In this document: piece after piece, positions 7,821 through 15,874 of the stretch
Numbering within the stretch: the first letter of the stretch is position 1
How the letters are laid out: each line of letters opens with the position of its first letter
Assembly (NCBI GenBank): GCA_024103135.1
Contig: JAGFIZ010000121.1
Span: forward strand, 1-32,205
DNA: 32,205 nucleotides
Direction: 5' to 3'
Origin: Bradyrhizobiaceae bacterium
Lineage (GTDB): Bacteria; Bacteroidota; Ignavibacteria; Kapaibacteriales; Kapaibacteriaceae
The notes under the pieces: model-generated
Databases searched by the model: none
The model's input: only the letters and a program-made list of their open reading frames with translations
What the model was told of the DNA's origin: nothing
Position numbers and translations under genes: made by a program

Positions 7821-8843
7821 ATGATTGATTTACGAAGCGACACCCTTACAACCCCGGACCAAGGGATGCGTGCAGCGATGGCAGCGGCAGTAGTTGCCGA
7901 CGATGTGTATGGCGAAGATCCAACCGTCAACACATTACAGGACAGAGTTGCGGCAATGTTTGGAAAGGAAGCTGCATTGTTTGTCCCTAGTGGTACGATG
8001 GGCAATCAGATATGCCTGGCGTTGCATGGCGGTGCGGGTGACGAGGTGATTGCCGAACACCATGCCCACATCTTCCACTATGAGAATGGTGCTGCCAGCA
8101 CAATCTCTCGCATGCAGGTTCATCGCATAGCCAGTGAAGCTGGTGCAATGCAGCTTGCAGACATCGAGGAAGCCATTAGGCCACGTGAGTATTACTATCC
8201 TCGTACCAAGCTGATTGCAGTGGAGAATACTCACAACCGACATGGAGGGACGGTACTCTCAATGGACTACCTGCGGGCTCTATCAACCTTTGCGCGCGAA
8301 CGTTCCATTGCCCTCCATTGTGATGGAGCACGTATCTGGAATGCTTGCACCTACCTCGGTGTTTCCTATCACCACATGGCAGAGTGCTTTGATACGATGA
8401 GTGTCTGTCTTAGCAAGGGTGTTGGAGCACCGGTGGGTTCACTCATTCTCGGTAGCAGAGGCCACATCGAACAAGCGCGGCGATGGAGAAAGATGTTGGG
8501 AGGGGGCTTGCGACAGAGTGGTGTCCTCGCTGCTGCGGCGTTGTATGCCTTGGATGAAGTATTGCCCAAACTGGCACAGGATCACGCTAACGCAAAGGCA
8601 TTCGCCAGCATCATAAGCGAAGAACCGTCGATTACCATTGATCTTGATCGTGTGCAAACCAACATCGTCGTCTTTCGAGTACCAATGGACGATGGAGAGT
8701 TCCTCGAAAAAGCGCGAACAAGAGGGGTACGACTAGGGCTGATTTCGCCTGGCGTCGTCCGTGCCGTCTTCTACCACCAGATAGAATCGTCACAGGCCGT
8801 TGAAGCAGCCAATGAAGTTGTAGCGGTAGTGCGAAACAGGTAG
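7821..8843 (+). CDS. ltaE: Low-specificity L-threonine aldolase
   Basis: PLP-dependent fold-type I enzyme that cleaves L-threonine and L-allo-threonine to glycine and acetaldehyde; cytosolic, 340 aa, the usual length. The N-terminus [12 protein letters not shown] is characteristic. [14 protein letters not shown] follows, with [10 protein letters not shown] (phosphate binding), [20 protein letters not shown] (Asp contacts the PLP ring nitrogen) and [12 protein letters not shown] with K199 as the Schiff-base lysine. Followed after 12 bp by a hot-dog thioesterase, so the two are probably co-transcribed. No Shine-Dalgarno is visible. Confidence 0.95.
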   Translation: MIDLRSDTLTTPDQGMRAAMAAAVVADDVYGEDPTVNTLQDRVAAMFGKEAALFVPSGTMGNQICLALHGGAGDEVIAEHHAHIFHYENGAASTISRMQVHRIASEAGAMQLADIEEAIRPREYYYPRTKLIAVENTHNRHGGTVLSMDYLRALSTFARERSIALHCDGARIWNACTYLGVSYHHMAECFDTMSVCLSKGVGAPVGSLILGSRGHIEQARRWRKMLGGGLRQSGVLAAAALYALDEVLPKLAQDHANAKAFASIISEEPSITIDLDRVQTNIVVFRVPMDDGEFLEKARTRGVRLGLISPGVVRAVFYHQIESSQAVEAANEVVAVVRNR

Positions 8844-8855
8844 TATTTTGCAAGC

Positions 8856-9353
8856 ATGACACGAGCAGACAAAGAAGAAGCCACCATAGAACAGGGTGCT
8901 TCAGTAGTTGAAGGACGTGGAACGTTCAACCATCGCCTGCATAGCAGGGTGCGGTCGTACGACGTCGACCGACAGAGCATCGTACACAATGCCGTGTATA
9001 TGTATTGGCTCGAAGCCGCACGGATTGAGTATTTCCGTGATCTAGGCATTCCTATCGACCGTCAGTCCTTTGTATCCAAACACCGATTTGTGGTTGCAAA
9101 GACGGAGATCGAATACCTCCAAGCCGCCCTGTTCGACGATCCTTACACGGTACTCACCAGAGTGTCGTTTGTCAAGAATACCTCGTTTGGCTTCGAGCAT
9201 GTGATCCAGCATGAGAACGGAACCGTTCTTGCTGTTGCCAAGAGCATTCTTGTGCATTTGAATCCAGCATCGCATAAGCCCGAACGTATTCCGGACTCCT
9301 ACCGGACCTTGATCCGCGAGTTCGAGGGTGATGCAGTAACGTTCTCAGAGTGA
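8856..9353 (+). CDS. Acyl-CoA thioesterase, 4HBT/YbgC-like hot-dog fold
   Basis: A 165-aa hot-dog protein hydrolysing an acyl-CoA or acyl-ACP thioester. The signature VRSYDVDRQSIVHNAVYMYW (residues 32-51) aligns with the 4HBT active-site segment VRxxDTDxxGxVxNxxY, with D36 and D38 kept and the usual Gly replaced by S41. EAARIEYF follows. A 20-25 residue Glu-rich N-terminal extension (MTRADKEEATIEQ) precedes the domain. The start is ATG 8856, 12 bp after ltaE. With the acyl-CoA synthetase encoded divergently, a CoA-ester balance role is possible. The substrate is unknown. Confidence 0.82.
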   Translation: MTRADKEEATIEQGASVVEGRGTFNHRLHSRVRSYDVDRQSIVHNAVYMYWLEAARIEYFRDLGIPIDRQSFVSKHRFVVAKTEIEYLQAALFDDPYTVLTRVSFVKNTSFGFEHVIQHENGTVLAVAKSILVHLNPASHKPERIPDSYRTLIREFEGDAVTFSE

Positions 9354-9364
9354 GCCGTGCTCAC
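9350..9364 (+). terminator. Small hairpin over the thioesterase stop codon
   Basis: GTGAGC-CGT-GCTCAC is a perfect 6-bp stem with a 3-nt loop that includes the TGA stop at 9351-9353. No T-tract follows, so it would be at best a weak or factor-assisted terminator. The rest of 9365-9448, between convergent genes, shows nothing I can identify. Confidence 0.25.
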
Positions 9365-9448
9365 AACGATCACTGTTTACCTTACGTGTACTGGTCGGAC
9401 TCCGGCCCAATAACGAATGCATGACTCCACATGTTCAATGGTGTCTGT

Positions 9449-10054
9449 CTAGAACTCCACGGTAAAGAGGCCGTTGTAGGTAACGGTATCCGATGGATTC
9501 ATAGGGTTGATAATCCGAATCGCCATTCTGCCCTTTACCAAGTCCTGTCCCTCCGGCCTAAACCACGCTAACAGAATCTGTTTGTCTAGAATGTTCGAAT
9601 ACCATCGGAAGTCATGTGATACCTTCATCTGATCAAGGTAGGCACCTGCAAGCCAGCAGTTGGTGTTGATACAGGATCGGAAAAATCCATCGACACGTTG
9701 TTTTTCGATTGAGAAGCTAAACTCGCGAACCAGTGGCGAATGCTCTGGAGTTGCCTGCATGGAATCTGACAACGTGAAATTGAATTGCGGTATGGTAATC
9801 GTCCATGGTTCCGTGCCCTTGGAAATCCAGATCGTATTCAGGAAGCTTGTATCCACGACGATGGCTTCGTACGCACTATCGCCGAAGTAGTAGTAGAGCG
9901 ATAGGCGAGTTGGATGTACTGACCCGTCCATGTATTGTTCAGTCCGATCAACGTCCAGTTCCATCGGACTCTCGCAGCCACCCAGCACGGCAAGCGCGAG
10001 TACGACTAGCACTGCTAGTGGAGCAGCGTGCCTTAGCCCCTTACTTGATTCCAT
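9449..10054 (-). CDS. Predicted lipoprotein of unknown function in the sigma-factor operon
   Basis: A 201-aa secreted protein with a type II signal peptide: MESSKGLRHAAP, a hydrophobic core LAVLVVLALAV, and lipobox LGGC with C27 as the lipidated residue. The mature part is mostly beta-like, with aromatic-rich strands (LSLYYYFG, WTITIPQFNFTL), a C-x4-C pair (CINTNC) that could form a disulfide, and an acidic N-terminal tether (MELDVDRTEQ). I do not recognise a family. The frame is open to 10186, but the start at 10054 gives the clean signal peptide and overlaps the upstream gene by 14 bp. Third gene of the sigma/anti-sigma set, so it may be a periplasmic or outer-membrane accessory of that system. 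Confidence 0.75.
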   Translation of the reverse strand: MESSKGLRHAAPLAVLVVLALAVLGGCESPMELDVDRTEQYMDGSVHPTRLSLYYYFGDSAYEAIVVDTSFLNTIWISKGTEPWTITIPQFNFTLSDSMQATPEHSPLVREFSFSIEKQRVDGFFRSCINTNCWLAGAYLDQMKVSHDFRWYSNILDKQILLAWFRPEGQDLVKGRMAIRIINPMNPSDTVTYNGLFTVEF

Positions 10055-11282
10055 CGATGTCCAGACTAAGGCCATAGGAAAGTCCCCACTTGTTTGACGT
10101 GAACCACGATGATTGCTGCTGGAAGGCGAGCGACGAAGCGTCGAGGCCAAGGAACACACGTAGTGGTCCGAATGGTTGATAGGCAAGTCCTACCGTAGCT
10201 CTTCCAACAGGTCCTTGCGAGTATGCATAGCCAAACGTTGCAATGGCAAAGGGTGAAACACCGCTTGCAAACGCGAAATCATTACCACGGTATTCATACG
10301 TGCCACCCATCCAGAACAACACCGGAGTTTGCGATACCTGGATGTTTCTGCCTTCCGGATCTGTCCGCATGAACTCTTGATGGAAGCTTTCCGTACCAAG
10401 CTCAACACCTACTCTGTGTTGAGACGTAAGCGGGAACACCAAGGCAAAGGCCGTGTTCGGCAGCAGCGCTTGTTGAATGCTCGAGGGCAGCTCTTCCTTG
10501 CTTGACACACCCGAGGCTAGTGTGCGAATCCGAATGTAACCTGGTGTCTGGCTTGTGAAGGACGGAGAGATGGGTGACAGTAGCGACGGTACGCTGGTGG
10601 TAGCTTGTGACGTAGCATTCAATGCACCAAGAGCTTGCACCGAAGCGTGAGTGATGATTGACGGCATCTCCACATCAACAACGTCGGTAGGTACCGTTGT
10701 TGATTCAACTGCACTCGGCGTTGTCGGTGAAGGAACGAAGGATGATGGTGGCTCGACCGGTGATTGTTGTTTCCTTGCCGTTGCAACATAGGTTGTGCGA
10801 TAGACCGTATCGATTGGCGCATGTACGGTAACGTTCAACTGTGGATGTCCCGCAACACCACCAGGTGAAGCATTGTTGAGACTAGCCGAGTTACGTGCTA
10901 GGTCGGTTTGACCATGCTCAGGCAAACCAGTGCGTGTGAGCAGCAACCAGGCAAGAGCAAAGCCGAAGCAAAGACTAACTGCGGAGAATAGCACCGTCCA
11001 CCAAGGACTAGACGCGGCCACAGCACCAGCACCTACAGCAGCACCGGTTGACGAGAATCCAACGGCAGCCATGAGGCCTTCTTCTGCAGCAGCGGGTGGA
11101 GCAACGATGTCATGGATGACAGCTGAGCGAATGCTGAGCATATCACGCATTTCTGATCGCAGTGACGGGTCTGCCGCAAGTTCGTTGAACAACGCTTGCT
11201 CGTCAGAGATGAGCAATTCGCCATCCATGAAAGCGTGGAGCGCTTCCTCTGGTGTTGGTTGGATGAAGTTCGAGTCAGACAT
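10041..11282 (-). CDS. Anti-sigma-like membrane protein with C-terminal beta-barrel-like domain
   Basis: A 413-aa protein encoded 2 bp after the ECF sigma gene. Residues 1-60 are a cytosolic helical domain (EEALHAFMDGELLISDE, ADPSLRSEM, MLSIRSAV) like the N-terminus of anti-sigma factors, but without the His-Cys-Cys zinc motif of the ZAS type. One transmembrane helix (about 95-116) follows, then a long Ser/Thr/Pro-rich linker (about 118-250). The last 140 residues show amphipathic strands with glycine turns and aromatic residues (FALVFPL, HRVGVELG, VLFWMGGTYEYRG, ATFGYAYSQG, RATVGLAYQPFG, LRVFLGLD, WGLSYGLSLDI), as in a small outer-membrane barrel. The layout suggests inner membrane at one end and outer membrane at the other. 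The anti-sigma role is inferred from position and the N-terminus; the barrel call rests on strand pattern only. Confidence 0.72.
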   Translation of the reverse strand: MSDSNFIQPTPEEALHAFMDGELLISDEQALFNELAADPSLRSEMRDMLSIRSAVIHDIVAPPAAAEEGLMAAVGFSSTGAAVGAGAVAASSPWWTVLFSAVSLCFGFALAWLLLTRTGLPEHGQTDLARNSASLNNASPGGVAGHPQLNVTVHAPIDTVYRTTYVATARKQQSPVEPPSSFVPSPTTPSAVESTTVPTDVVDVEMPSIITHASVQALGALNATSQATTSVPSLLSPISPSFTSQTPGYIRIRTLASGVSSKEELPSSIQQALLPNTAFALVFPLTSQHRVGVELGTESFHQEFMRTDPEGRNIQVSQTPVLFWMGGTYEYRGNDFAFASGVSPFAIATFGYAYSQGPVGRATVGLAYQPFGPLRVFLGLDASSLAFQQQSSWFTSNKWGLSYGLSLDIDGIK

Positions 11283-11284
11283 GC

Positions 11285-11881
11285 TTACGCCTTGTGTTGA
11301 ATATCGTTGAGGTAGGGGGTGAGGATCTCGCGAAGTCGTTTCTTGGCACGGAATATCCGCACCTTGATGAGGTGGACGGAGACTCCGACGACTTCAGCGA
11401 TCTCGTTGTAGGCAAGACCATTGTATTCACGAAGGATGAAGGCTTCGCGGTACTCTTCCGGGAGTAGTTCCAAGGACATCTGTATCAGACCCAGCAGTTC
11501 CTTCTGTTCGTATGGCACGTCGTGAGTGTGAACATGGAAGTCTTCGAATTCCACATACTGTCGGGTTGACCGACTCTTGTGGGTAAGACACAAGTTCCGT
11601 GCAATCGACATGAGGTAGGCTGGGATATTGTCGACAGGTTTTTCTTGCTTGCCAGTGTCGTAAATCCGAACAAACGTTTCCTGGAGGAAGTCCTTTGCTA
11701 GGTCTTGATCGGCGAGAACCTTGCGGCAGTACGTGTACACACGCTGTGAATAGCGTCGGTACAATGTCGTGAGAGCAGCTTGCGCAACGTGCTCCTCCTT
11801 CGACAACTGTCGAAAGAGCTCAAGATCCGAAGGATCTTGCACGTTTGCCGTGCTCTCGTGATTCATGGTTTCAACCGTCAT
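11285..11881 (-). CDS. ECF-type RNA polymerase sigma factor
   Basis: Extracytoplasmic-function sigma factor of 198 aa. Region 2 spans about residues 36-103, with the region 2.2 core-binding helix around DQDLAKDFLQETFVRIY and the promoter-melting part near AYLMSIARNLCLTHKSR. Region 4 spans about 131-187, with LPEEYREAFILREYNGL and the helix-turn-helix around YNEIAEVVGVSVHLIKVRI, then RAKKRLRE. The inter-domain linker holds an odd His-rich stretch (HVHTHD, 116-121). The start is ATG 11881, with 11866 possible. First gene of a three-gene operon with the anti-sigma-like gene (2-bp gap) and a lipoprotein gene. It is divergent from the GH3 gene across a 95-bp region that contains a 13-bp palindrome. 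Confidence 0.93.
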   Translation of the reverse strand: MTVETMNHESTANVQDPSDLELFRQLSKEEHVAQAALTTLYRRYSQRVYTYCRKVLADQDLAKDFLQETFVRIYDTGKQEKPVDNIPAYLMSIARNLCLTHKSRSTRQYVEFEDFHVHTHDVPYEQKELLGLIQMSLELLPEEYREAFILREYNGLAYNEIAEVVGVSVHLIKVRIFRAKKRLREILTPYLNDIQHKA

Positions 11882-11932
11882 TTCCAGACCAAGCGCATAC
11901 GATGGTGAGTGGTAATGACTGAGCTATCGTCT

Positions 11933-11945
11933 ATGTGTTACACAT
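11933..11945. promoter_or_regulatory. Perfect 13-bp palindrome, candidate operator
   Basis: ATGTGT-T-ACACAT is a perfect inverted repeat with a single central base, in the 95-bp divergent region between the ECF sigma gene and the GH3 gene. It is about 31 bp before the GH3 start and 51 bp before the sigma start, a suitable place for a dimeric regulator. The regulator is unknown. Confidence 0.4.
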
Positions 11946-11976
11946 GCTTGGATGGAAACCACAGTAATTTAGCTGT

Positions 11977-13491
11977 ATGTCTGATACTAAACGCCGGGCA
12001 GCCGCATTCGTCATGCCCCGCCTTGATGCCGAGAACTGGAGCGATCAGTCCTACCGCGACCTAGCCTATCGGTTGGTCGACGAAGGGGTAGGGGGCTTTG
12101 GAGTCTTCAAGGGTACGCTGGAGCAGACGGCTCTGATGATCCAGGAATTGCAGATGCGGGCTGGTGACAGGCTATTGTTCGGTGCGGATTTCGAACATGG
12201 TCTGCCAATGCGACTCACCGAAGGTGGTATTGATATGCCTAAGGCCATGGCCTTGGGCAAGCTTGCACCGGAGAGTACGGAAGCCATTGCAGCAGCCGTC
12301 GCACGAGAAGTTCGTGCACTAGGTGTCCATTGGAACTGGGCACCGGTAGCCGATGTGAACAGCGACGTTCGTAATCCAGTGATCAACATTCGCTCCTTTG
12401 GCGAGGAACCGCAGAACGTTGCCGATCACGTTGCTGCCTGGGTGAGAGGAACTCAAGGTGAACACATTGCCGCATGCTTGAAGCATGCACCTGGTCATGG
12501 TGCAACGAGCGTCGACAGCCACCTCTCCCTTCCGACCATCAACGTAAGTGGCGAGCGTGCTGCTCGGCGAGAGTTCCTTCCATTTCGAGCGGGAATTGAG
12601 GCCGGTGCAGCATCCATCATGGTAGGCCATGTGTTGGCACCATTCCTCGACGACAAGCATCCCGCTTCGGTTTCATCTTCTGTGATTAACGGTCTGATCA
12701 GAGATACCTGGGGTTTCGGCGGCGTCGTCGTGTCCGATGCTCTGGATATGGGAGCAATCACCACCAGATTTGATCCAGGTCAGGCAGCCACGAAGGCGTT
12801 TAAAGCTGGATGTGACATCGTGCTCATGCCTGCTGACCCCTTGGCGGCCATTGACGCCCTGAAGGACCTGTTCGACAAAGGAGGCGTTCGCGACGAGCGC
12901 GTCATCGCATCTGAAGAACGTATTCGTGCCCTTACGAAGCTTCGTCGACATTGGCCGCGACAGACAATGATCAACCAGCAGAATCATGCCATGCTTGCAC
13001 TCGATGCGGCAGCTAGAGCCATCGTCGAGCAGGGGACTTCTCGGCTACTGCCTCTAACAAAGTACCAGCAAGCAGCCGTCTTTGCCCTAGTGCAGGACGC
13101 CGATGTACCAGCAGCCACACAGTGGTGTAACTACCTGGCACAGGCCACGGAGATGAACATTGATTTTGGGTTTGTCAACCACGAGATCTCCGCCGATGAG
13201 TTGCAAGCCTTTGTCGAGGGCACCGCCGACGCTGATGTGGTATTATTTGCCCTATTCGGTGCTGGCAGGGCATTCCAAGGCGTCCTAGAACGAATGGATG
13301 GCTATCACAACATTGTTGCCACATTGCGCAGAGACAAACCGGCTATCATCATTGCCTGTGGAAGCCCGTACGGCGTCGAAAGCCTTGGTGCCGACCTTGT
13401 ACTCTACACCTATTCGAATACCACGCCCTCACTGGCCGCCAGCGTGCTGCACCTACTGGGCAAACAGCAATCGGCGACCGAAGCCCCTTAA
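11977..13491 (+). CDS. GH3 beta-N-acetylhexosaminidase, NagZ type
   Basis: Glycoside hydrolase family 3 enzyme, probably releasing GlcNAc from peptidoglycan fragments in wall recycling; 504 aa with no signal peptide, so cytosolic. The catalytic (beta/alpha)8 domain covers about residues 8-330. The NagZ-specific loop KHAPGHGATSVDSH (169-182) holds D180 and H182, the general acid/base dyad, and D254 in VVSDALDMG is the predicted nucleophile. A C-terminal alpha/beta domain (about 345-490) makes it longer than E. coli NagZ (about 340 aa) and closer to the two-domain form seen in Bacillus. Hydrolase or phosphorylase action cannot be told from sequence. It is divergent from the sigma gene and 20 bp upstream of rmlB. 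Confidence 0.88.
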   Translation: MSDTKRRAAAFVMPRLDAENWSDQSYRDLAYRLVDEGVGGFGVFKGTLEQTALMIQELQMRAGDRLLFGADFEHGLPMRLTEGGIDMPKAMALGKLAPESTEAIAAAVAREVRALGVHWNWAPVADVNSDVRNPVINIRSFGEEPQNVADHVAAWVRGTQGEHIAACLKHAPGHGATSVDSHLSLPTINVSGERAARREFLPFRAGIEAGAASIMVGHVLAPFLDDKHPASVSSSVINGLIRDTWGFGGVVVSDALDMGAITTRFDPGQAATKAFKAGCDIVLMPADPLAAIDALKDLFDKGGVRDERVIASEERIRALTKLRRHWPRQTMINQQNHAMLALDAAARAIVEQGTSRLLPLTKYQQAAVFALVQDADVPAATQWCNYLAQATEMNIDFGFVNHEISADELQAFVEGTADADVVLFALFGAGRAFQGVLERMDGYHNIVATLRRDKPAIIIACGSPYGVESLGADLVLYTYSNTTPSLAASVLHLLGKQQSATEAP

Positions 13492-13509
13492 CAGTTATTT
13501 TTGCTGTTT
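13462..13509. repeat. 9-bp inverted repeat spanning the GH3/rmlB junction
   Basis: AAACAGCAA (13462-13470) and TTGCTGTTT (13501-13509) are exact reverse complements with 30 nt between, flanking the GH3 stop codon and ending 2 nt before the rmlB start. A shorter nested repeat (AACAG/CTGTT) shares the right arm. It could be a weak terminator or a structure occluding the rmlB start. A 9-bp repeat at such spacing can occur by chance in a window this long. Confidence 0.3.
13496..13503 (+). promoter_or_regulatory. -7-like element (TATTTTTG) before the polysaccharide operon
   Basis: Exact match to TAnnTTTG, 8 nt before the rmlB ATG in the 20-bp gap after the GH3 gene. No TTG is found at the -33 spacing. 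If used, transcription would begin almost at the start codon (leaderless message). Otherwise the operon is transcribed from the GH3 promoter. Confidence 0.22.
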
Positions 13510-13511
13510 CC

Positions 13512-14480
13512 ATGAAAATCCTTGTCACCGGAGGCGCGGGCTTCATCGGTAACCACCTTGTCCGTATGCTCTTACGAGAAGGAGCGGACCAAGTCGTGGT
13601 GCTCGATGCACTAACCTATGCGGGTTCGCTATCGAACCTGTCGGACTGTATGGAGGATTCACGTTGCGTGTTTGTCCATGCTGATGTGACGGACGGACAC
13701 CGTGTCACGGATTTACTGAAAACCTATGCTTTCGACGTAGTGTACCACCTGGCAGCAGAAACACACGTCGACCGGTCGATTGCCTCGGGACGCGACTTCG
13801 TGCATACGAACGTCGTCGGGACGTTTACGCTTCTTGAAGCGATACGGACCGAACGTCCATCAGCTCGCATGGTTCATGTAAGTACCGACGAGGTTTACGG
13901 TGCCCTTGCAGTAGGTGATCTACCATTTACCGAGCATAGTCCATTGCGACCATCATCGCCCTATGCTGCCTCGAAAGCTGCTGCCGACATGCTTGTTCAC
14001 GCCCACGTAACCACGTATGGGCTGGACGTTGTTGTCACCCGATGTTGCAATAACTATGGTCCGATGCAATATCCCGAGAAGTTCATTCCATTGATGGTAA
14101 AGCAAGCACTGGCAGGGCAACCCCTACCTGTTTATGGTGATGGTCAACAGAGAAGGGAATGGATTCACGTAACTGATCATTGCAAGGCACTGATTGCCGT
14201 TGCAGGAAAAGGAAAGACAGGCGACGTCTATAACATCGGTACCGGACACGAAGAAGTGAACATCGACGTTGTGGAACGCATCGTGCAGCTCACCCAGGCA
14301 TCGCCAAGTTTGATCACCATGGTACAGGACCGTCCAGCGCATGATGTACGATATGCTCTGGATACTGGAAAACTTCGATCAACCTGCGGGTGGACGCCAG
14401 TGGTAGAATTCAATGCCGGTCTAGCAGACTGCGTTACGTGGTTTGTGGAGAATAACGAACGAACAAGAGTGGTGCATTAA
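13512..14480 (+). CDS. rmlB: dTDP-glucose 4,6-dehydratase (extended SDR)
   Basis: NAD-dependent enzyme converting dTDP-glucose to dTDP-4-keto-6-deoxyglucose; cytosolic, 322 aa, slightly shorter than E. coli RmlB (about 355-361). Seen: Rossmann motif GGAGFIG (7-13), HLAAETHVDRS, catalytic T125-D126-E127 in VSTDEVYG, Y151-x3-K155 in YAASK, and NNYGPMQYPEKFIPL followed by PVYGDGQQRREWIHV, all typical of RmlB rather than other SDR epimerases. First gene of the long polysaccharide operon. RmlA, RmlC and RmlD are absent here, so the final deoxysugar depends on genes elsewhere. Its TAA overlaps the next ATG by one base (TAATG). Confidence 0.93.
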   Translation: MKILVTGGAGFIGNHLVRMLLREGADQVVVLDALTYAGSLSNLSDCMEDSRCVFVHADVTDGHRVTDLLKTYAFDVVYHLAAETHVDRSIASGRDFVHTNVVGTFTLLEAIRTERPSARMVHVSTDEVYGALAVGDLPFTEHSPLRPSSPYAASKAAADMLVHAHVTTYGLDVVVTRCCNNYGPMQYPEKFIPLMVKQALAGQPLPVYGDGQQRREWIHVTDHCKALIAVAGKGKTGDVYNIGTGHEEVNIDVVERIVQLTQASPSLITMVQDRPAHDVRYALDTGKLRSTCGWTPVVEFNAGLADCVTWFVENNERTRVVH

Positions 14481-15874
14481 TGTCAGACAGGACGCAAGAA
14501 CGCATGCCAAAGAATGCAAGGAAAAATGTGAAAACGCGAACTTCAAAGAGTGAGCAGATGCTCATGACGCGTATCGAGGACGGGAGTGTTACCGTTGGTG
14601 TTATCGGACTTGGCTACGTTGGCCTTCCCATTGCCGTAGAGTTTGCCAAGGCAGGCATCCATACCATTGGCCTGGATCTGGATGAACGAAAGGTCAAGCA
14701 GCTCAATGCAAGGAAGAACTATCTCCAGGATCTATCAGACGCAGAGGTTGCCGGAGTAGTCAAGAGCGGACATCTAACGGCGACAACATCATCGGCCGAT
14801 CTCGCGAAGTGCGACGTGATTTACATCTGTGTGCCGACGCCGTTTACTGACAATAAGGACCCGGATGTTTCTCACATTCTTCATGCAACGCAGAGCATTG
14901 CATCGGTTCTCCGTAAGGGTCAGCTTATCATCCTCAAGAGTACGACGTTCCCAGGCACGACGGAGCGATATGTACAGCCGATACTCGACAAGACAAAGTT
15001 GAAATGCGGAAGCGATTACTTCCTTGCATTCTCGCCAGAGCGTATTGATCCAGGAAACACCAAGTGGACAACGGCAACAACGCCTGTTGTGGTAGGGGGT
15101 GTAACACCTACCTGCACCAATCTCGCCGTAGCCATCAACAAACGCATCATTGCTCAAGTCGTTCCCGTAAGCAATCCGCGCGTGGCAGAGCTTGAGAAGT
15201 TGCTGGAGAACATTTTCCGAAGTGTAAACATTGCCCTCGTTAACGAACTGGCTCAGCTCTGCGATCGAATGGGTATCAACATCTGGGAAGTGGTCGAAGC
15301 CGCAGCAACGAAGCCCTTCGGATTCATGCCGTTCTATCCAGGACCAGGAATTGGGGGACACTGTATTCTAATCGACCCATATTACTTGAGCTGGGCGGCA
15401 AGAGAACACGACTTCGTGACCAACTTCATAACGCTTGCAGCCGAAGTCAACGAAAGCATGCCGTTCTATGTCCGTGGCATGATTGAGAGAGAAATTGCCA
15501 AGCAGCCCGTGCGCTTGTCGGATGCGAAGGTCTTGTTGCTTGGTATGGCATTCAAACGTGACGTTGACGATCTGCGTCACAGCCCCGCATTGAAAGTTGC
15601 CGAGCTACTTCTGGCCGACGGTGTGAAGCACGTAAGCTATTACGATCCGTACATCCCCGAAGTAGCGGTGGGTGGACGCGTATTGAAATCACATCCATCG
15701 CTCACGTCCACCATCCTGGCGAAGCACGACGTCGTGGTGATCACTACCGACCATAGTGCTATCGATGTAGACTTTATCGCCAAGCATGCCAAGGTTATCG
15801 TCGACACCAGAAATGCCACGAAGAAGCTCAAGCGAAGCCGAAAGAATGTTGTCCTTCTTGGTGAGGGCCGATGA
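14480..15874 (+). CDS. UDP-N-acetylhexosamine 6-dehydrogenase (WbpA/WecC family)
   Basis: NAD-dependent nucleotide-sugar dehydrogenase, 464 aa, oxidising C6 of a UDP-HexNAc to the uronic acid. A basic N-terminal extension of about 35 residues precedes the Rossmann motif GVIGLGYVGLPIAVEF. VPTPF, STTFPGTT and SPERIDPGN follow. The catalytic cysteine is C295 in GPGIGGHCILIDP, where the family almost always has Pro at the position of L297. The C-terminal UDP-binding domain has GMAFKRDVDDLRHSPA. STTFPGTT and SPERIDPGN favour the WbpA group over UDP-glucose dehydrogenase. Next to wecB, it would give UDP-GlcNAcA or, after epimerisation, UDP-ManNAcA. Joined to both neighbours by overlaps (TAATG and ATGA). 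A later in-frame ATG in the extension is possible, but the 1-bp overlap supports 14480. Confidence 0.9.
   Translation: MSDRTQERMPKNARKNVKTRTSKSEQMLMTRIEDGSVTVGVIGLGYVGLPIAVEFAKAGIHTIGLDLDERKVKQLNARKNYLQDLSDAEVAGVVKSGHLTATTSSADLAKCDVIYICVPTPFTDNKDPDVSHILHATQSIASVLRKGQLIILKSTTFPGTTERYVQPILDKTKLKCGSDYFLAFSPERIDPGNTKWTTATTPVVVGGVTPTCTNLAVAINKRIIAQVVPVSNPRVAELEKLLENIFRSVNIALVNELAQLCDRMGINIWEVVEAAATKPFGFMPFYPGPGIGGHCILIDPYYLSWAAREHDFVTNFITLAAEVNESMPFYVRGMIEREIAKQPVRLSDAKVLLLGMAFKRDVDDLRHSPALKVAELLLADGVKHVSYYDPYIPEVAVGGRVLKSHPSLTSTILAKHDVVVITTDHSAIDVDFIAKHAKVIVDTRNATKKLKRSRKNVVLLGEGR

Noticed and set aside
11965-11972. TAATTTAG as a -7 element for the GH3 gene
   Set aside because: It has a mismatch at a key T and lies only 4 nt before the ATG, with the nearest TTG just 14 nt upstream of it.
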